Positions 61,745-64,000 of a stretch of 64,000 nt of DNA are shown piece after piece; position 1 is the first letter of the stretch; every line of letters starts with the position of its first letter. Position numbers and translations under genes: made by a program. Source of the DNA: Terrimonas sp964445775 (GTDB lineage Bacteria > Bacteroidota > Bacteroidia > Chitinophagales > Chitinophagaceae); NCBI GenBank assembly GCA_964445775.1, contig CAYUMH010000008.1, forward strand, positions 1 through 64,000, in the 5' to 3' direction. Below the pieces are notes generated by a model. That model was not told where the DNA came from. It searched no databases and saw only the letters and a list, made by a program, of their open reading frames with translations.

Positions 61745-61863
61745 GACATGCGTCGGCACTGGGGACGGCAATACATAAATACGTCATACCCAACGGCATA
61801 AACTCCCGTTGTGATGGCTGCATGGAATGCAACTTGTTTGGTATGTGTAAGAATATTGCTCAT
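61741..61863 (-). CDS. 40-codon leader frame upstream of the arginine operon (putative)
   Basis: Open frame from the ATG at 61863 to the TGA at 61741, beginning MSNILTHTKQVAFHAAITTG and ending YDVFMYCRPQCRRMS. Three Arg codons (CGT, CGA, CGC) fall in the last eight codons. It starts about 24 nt after the start site predicted from the -7 box at 61894 and ends about 94 nt before the GNAT gene. It may be a regulatory leader peptide that senses arginyl-tRNA, or a small protein in its own right with a CxxxC motif. No homologue is known to me. Confidence 0.45.
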   Translation of the reverse strand: MSNILTHTKQVAFHAAITTGVYAVGYDVFMYCRPQCRRMS

Positions 61864-61893
61864 TATGTTTTAAACAAACTGTAATTTCGGGTA

Positions 61894-61901
61894 CAAATGT
61901 A
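61894..61901 (-). promoter_or_regulatory. -7 box of the arginine operon
   Basis: TACATTTG on the minus strand matches TAnnTTTG exactly. It predicts a transcript start near 61887 and so a leader of about 240 nt before the GNAT gene. A -33 TTTG at the usual spacing was not found. Confidence 0.5.
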
Positions 61902-61951
61902 TAAACAAAATTGAGTAATTGCGATAAATTTTTTGTTATAAATATTTTACC

Positions 61952-62386
61952 ATGGAAAGCATACCAACAACCGGCAAATCAAAGATGAGCGGATTTAAAA
62001 AAATCCTGCTAACGTTAGTTATTTTTTTAGTACTGGCGCTGTCCGGCTATATCTACTGGAAATTCTATTATCCCCTTACCAGCGAGGGGGTAAAATCGGG
62101 CTACCTCAACTTTGCGGTTAAAAAGGGGCAGATATTTAAAACCTACGAAGGCAAACTGATACAGGAGGGTATCCGCAGTAAAACCGCCGGCGCTATTCAA
62201 AGTAACGAGTTTGAGTTTTCTATAAAAGATAAACGCATTTACGATATACTAAAGCTCAACAGCGGCAAGTATTTTGATCTCCGTTATAAAGAGTATAACG
62301 GTGTATTGCCCTGGCGTGGTAATACCGTTTATATTGTGGACAGTATTATGGGCATGCGAGAGGTGGAAAGGGGCAGCCTGCCTTAA
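61952..62386 (+). CDS. hypothetical membrane-anchored protein
   Basis: 144 residues. A short cytoplasmic N-terminus is followed by one transmembrane helix (ILLTLVIFLVLALSGYIYWK) and an extracytoplasmic domain with GVKSGYLNFAVKKGQIFKTY, EGKLIQEGIRSKTAG and YFDLRYKEYNGVLPWRGNTV. It belongs to a family widespread in Bacteroidetes, as far as I recognise the pattern, but without a known function. It diverges from the arginine operon. Confidence 0.82.
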   Translation: MESIPTTGKSKMSGFKKILLTLVIFLVLALSGYIYWKFYYPLTSEGVKSGYLNFAVKKGQIFKTYEGKLIQEGIRSKTAGAIQSNEFEFSIKDKRIYDILKLNSGKYFDLRYKEYNGVLPWRGNTVYIVDSIMGMREVERGSLP

Positions 62387-62431
62387 CGGACTGTTATATT
62401 TATTTTTTTATCGGGGTTCCGTTCCCTGATG

Positions 62432-62500
62432 CCCCCAACCCCGGAGGGGCGGTTGGTTGCGTCGCACTCTTCAGCGTCAGTAACACTAATGATCAGAAAA
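62432..62500 (+). repeat. G/C-rich repeat joined to dispersed repeat family II, copy H
   Basis: GCCCCCAACCCCGGAGGGGC is followed by GGTTGGTTGCGTCGCACTC, TTCAGCGTCAGTAACACTAA and TGATCAG. The second half aligns with copies A, E and G. It lies between two convergent genes. Confidence 0.6.
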
Positions 62501-62524
62501 TCTATTTCCGGAAAGTATTCCTTA

Positions 62525-62857
62525 TTATTTTATGATAGAAATAATAAGCGTTATTACAAGTAACGTCATTATAGCAGCGCCCAGGTACAGGTACACCGGA
62601 TATTTGTATTTGTCTTTTATTTCATAGTAATTTCTGACATACCTATCCGAAAAAGGCAGGTCAATACGTTTAAGACCGCAGCTACTACAAATCAAGGTAA
62701 CTTCTTTAGACTTTGGATAAAACGGGAGATAGTAAATATGAAAATAATTACCGGTTACCAACATATCCACCTCTTTCTCTGCTTCGCAGGAAGGACACCT
62801 GTTTAAAATAGTATCTATTCCTAAGTTAACCTTTGCAACACCTCCTAGTATGAACAT
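62525..62857 (-). CDS. zinc-ribbon membrane protein
   Basis: 110 residues. A zinc-ribbon domain with two CxxC knuckles (LNRCPSCEAEKEV and LICSSCGLKRIDL) is followed by a C-terminal transmembrane helix (YLGAAIMTLLVITLIISIIK). The domain between the knuckles (GNYFHIYYLPFYPKSKE) is the pattern of short zinc-ribbon 'zinc_ribbon_15' type proteins. The ribbon would face the cytoplasm with a tail anchor. It is 21 bp after the S4 gene in the same direction. Function unknown. Confidence 0.82.
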   Translation of the reverse strand: MFILGGVAKVNLGIDTILNRCPSCEAEKEVDMLVTGNYFHIYYLPFYPKSKEVTLICSSCGLKRIDLPFSDRYVRNYYEIKDKYKYPVYLYLGAAIMTLLVITLIISIIK

Positions 62858-62878
62858 ATCTAATAAAATTATCCCGGT

Positions 62879-63271
62879 TTACTCATCATCTCCCATAAAA
62901 CCATCCAGGTCCCTTCTTTCTTTTTTAGTAGGCCGGCCAATTTTGCTTAAACGTTTGCCGGTATGAAAACTGGCAGCCTGGAATTGTATGCGCTCCAGTT
63001 CTTCAGGTGGGGTAATATCTTCATAATATTTGATGGCTTCGCTGTAAGCCTGGCGGGTATGCAGTAAACCGGTTACTTTAATACGCCAACGTTTAGCTTC
63101 TGTCTTTACCTCGTATTCATCGCCCACCTGTACGGTACGGGCCGCTTTTGCCGGCGCATCGTTAAACTTTACCTTATTGGCATCGCAGGCCGCTGCCGCT
63201 GCCGAACGGGTTTTGTACAACCGGATACTCCACAAATACTTATCTAACCGTAGTTTTTCTTTCTCTGCCAT
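62879..63271 (-). CDS. S4-domain RNA-binding protein (Hsp15-like)
   Basis: 130 residues, S4 domain at the N-terminus (LRLDKYLWSIRLYKTRSAAA, ACDANKVKFNDAPAKAARTV, VGDEYEV) with the basic C-terminal tail GKRLSKIGRPTKKERRDLDG typical of Hsp15 (HslR). Hsp15 rescues stalled 50S subunits with nascent chain-tRNA in E. coli. The start is the ATG at 63271. It probably shares a transcript with the zinc-ribbon gene. Confidence 0.92.
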   Translation of the reverse strand: MAEKEKLRLDKYLWSIRLYKTRSAAAAACDANKVKFNDAPAKAARTVQVGDEYEVKTEAKRWRIKVTGLLHTRQAYSEAIKYYEDITPPEELERIQFQAASFHTGKRLSKIGRPTKKERRDLDGFMGDDE

Positions 63272-63375
63272 ATGCTGTAAATAAACAGTACAAAGTTAAC
63301 CAAACTTATACATTTATAATTGCAGCAGCAGGATATAGGCTGGCGGCTATATTTGAAAGCAACCTCATATTCCTT

Positions 63376-64000
63376 TTATTGAACAAGCAGTTTACCACTA
63401 TCCAGTAATTGCCCTGAGCGGTTAAATAGTTTATATAGCACTAATCCCGGACCAAGCTTAGCCGGGTTAATGGACGAAGGAATGGGATTGTATTGTTTTA
63501 CAAGCCGGCCTGTAATATCATACAGGTGTAAATAACTGTCAAACGGCACACCCTGTTTTAGTAAATATTTTAAAGTGCCGGACCGCTTTACGGGGTTTGG
63601 ATAAAATAAAATAGTATGTGCCCCGGATGTTGATATGGTAATAATTTCTGTATACACATAACCACCCGTTTTCATCTTTAATTTGGCACGCCAATAAGTT
63701 TCACCGCCGCCTGGTTTTTCAACTATTTGATCGTATTTAAAAACAGCTGTGGCCTTTTGTCCCGCCAGTGTTTTCACCAAAGCGCCCTGTTTATCAACCT
63801 GTTCAAAAAAAATACTATCGGTGTACGATGGCATGCTGACATTGAGCTGCAGTTTAATCACATTATCGTCCTGCAATTCATGATACAGGTTCTGATAAAA
63901 ACATTTCACCCCCTGGAAATCAATATCAAAAGCAATACTTCTTGATGCGGGAATACCATTGCTTAATACCGGCTCTACGGCAAACACTTTAAATGGATAT
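63376..64000 (-). CDS. T9SS cargo protein, C-terminal part (N-terminus beyond window)
   Basis: Open frame that enters from the right edge without a start and ends at 63376. The last about 75 residues form a type A T9SS sorting domain: ILFYPNPVKRSGTLKYLLKQ, YLHLYDITGRLVKQY, LGPGLVLYKLFNRSG and the terminal SGKLLVQ. Upstream is a beta-rich region (KTGGYVYTEIITISTSG). The protein is presumably secreted or surface-bound through the T9SS whose GldKLMN genes are in this window. The identity of the N-terminal domain cannot be seen. Confidence 0.85.
   Translation of the reverse strand, partial: YPFKVFAVEPVLSNGIPASRSIAFDIDFQGVKCFYQNLYHELQDDNVIKLQLNVSMPSYTDSIFFEQVDKQGALVKTLAGQKATAVFKYDQIVEKPGGGETYWRAKLKMKTGGYVYTEIITISTSGAHTILFYPNPVKRSGTLKYLLKQGVPFDSYLHLYDITGRLVKQYNPIPSSINPAKLGPGLVLYKLFNRSGQLLDSGKLLVQ

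Overview
The window comes from a Bacteroidetes genome, most likely a member of the Chitinophagaceae. The evidence is a complete gldKLMN gliding/type IX secretion operon, a C-terminal T9SS-type sorting domain, Bacteroidetes -7 boxes (TAnnTTTG), an arginine pathway of the ArgF' type, few Shine-Dalgarno sites, and many short dispersed intergenic repeats. The family-level assignment is inference from gene content. No tRNA, rRNA, CRISPR array or transposase gene was recognised.

1-22565 (all minus strand): a polysaccharide locus that is cut by the left edge. Reading in the direction of transcription it runs: MaoC-like hydratase, solute-binding-fold protein without signal peptide, two paralogous class III CoA-transferases, COG3618-type lactonase/amidohydrolase, RhaT rhamnose permease, Gfo/Idh/MocA oxidoreductase, a large GH20/GH67-like protein, GH28 polygalacturonase, GH95 with an embedded carbohydrate-binding-like insert, a GH2-malectin enzyme, GH78 alpha-L-rhamnosidase and a GH2 beta-galactosidase. 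The enzymes fit breakdown of a rhamnogalacturonan-type pectin. The permease and the CoA module suggest an unusual non-phosphorylative route for the released sugar or sugar acid. No SusC/SusD pair lies inside the window.

23078-38461: housekeeping genes. A lipoprotein and uvrC are on the plus strand. gldKLMN, a thioredoxin-fold DUF255 protein, hemD, DUF4271 and a BamA/TamA-like protein are on the minus strand. hemW on the plus strand lacks an ATG and directly follows a CCTTATACC-type simple-repeat tract.

38439-51978: a membrane-anchored TPR-CHAT protein, a Crp/Fnr regulator, DinB, a ring-cleaving dioxygenase and an alpha/beta hydrolase, a four-gene unknown operon including DUF1266, a tricorn-like S41 protease and two envelope proteins.

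52179-61863 (minus): the arginine cluster GNAT-argG-argC-argD-argF'-argB-argE-argH. It is preceded by a promoter and a 40-codon reading frame ending in an Arg-rich tail that overlaps a hairpin, a possible translational or transcriptional switch. Two accessory reading frames sit within the cluster: a DUF559 nuclease-like domain fused in frame to ArgB, and a 23S-rRNA-IVS-type four-helix-bundle protein flanked by related simple repeats.

61952-64000: a small membrane protein, a zinc-ribbon protein, an S4 RNA-binding protein and the C-terminal part of a secreted T9SS cargo protein cut by the right edge.

At least three dispersed repeat families recur between genes. Family I is GGGCTGTC-bounded and 100-190 bp long. 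Family II has the core GTTGCGACGCTCC..TTCA plus a CAACAGCATTGTTG hairpin, with about eight copies. Family III is CCTTATACCTT-like.
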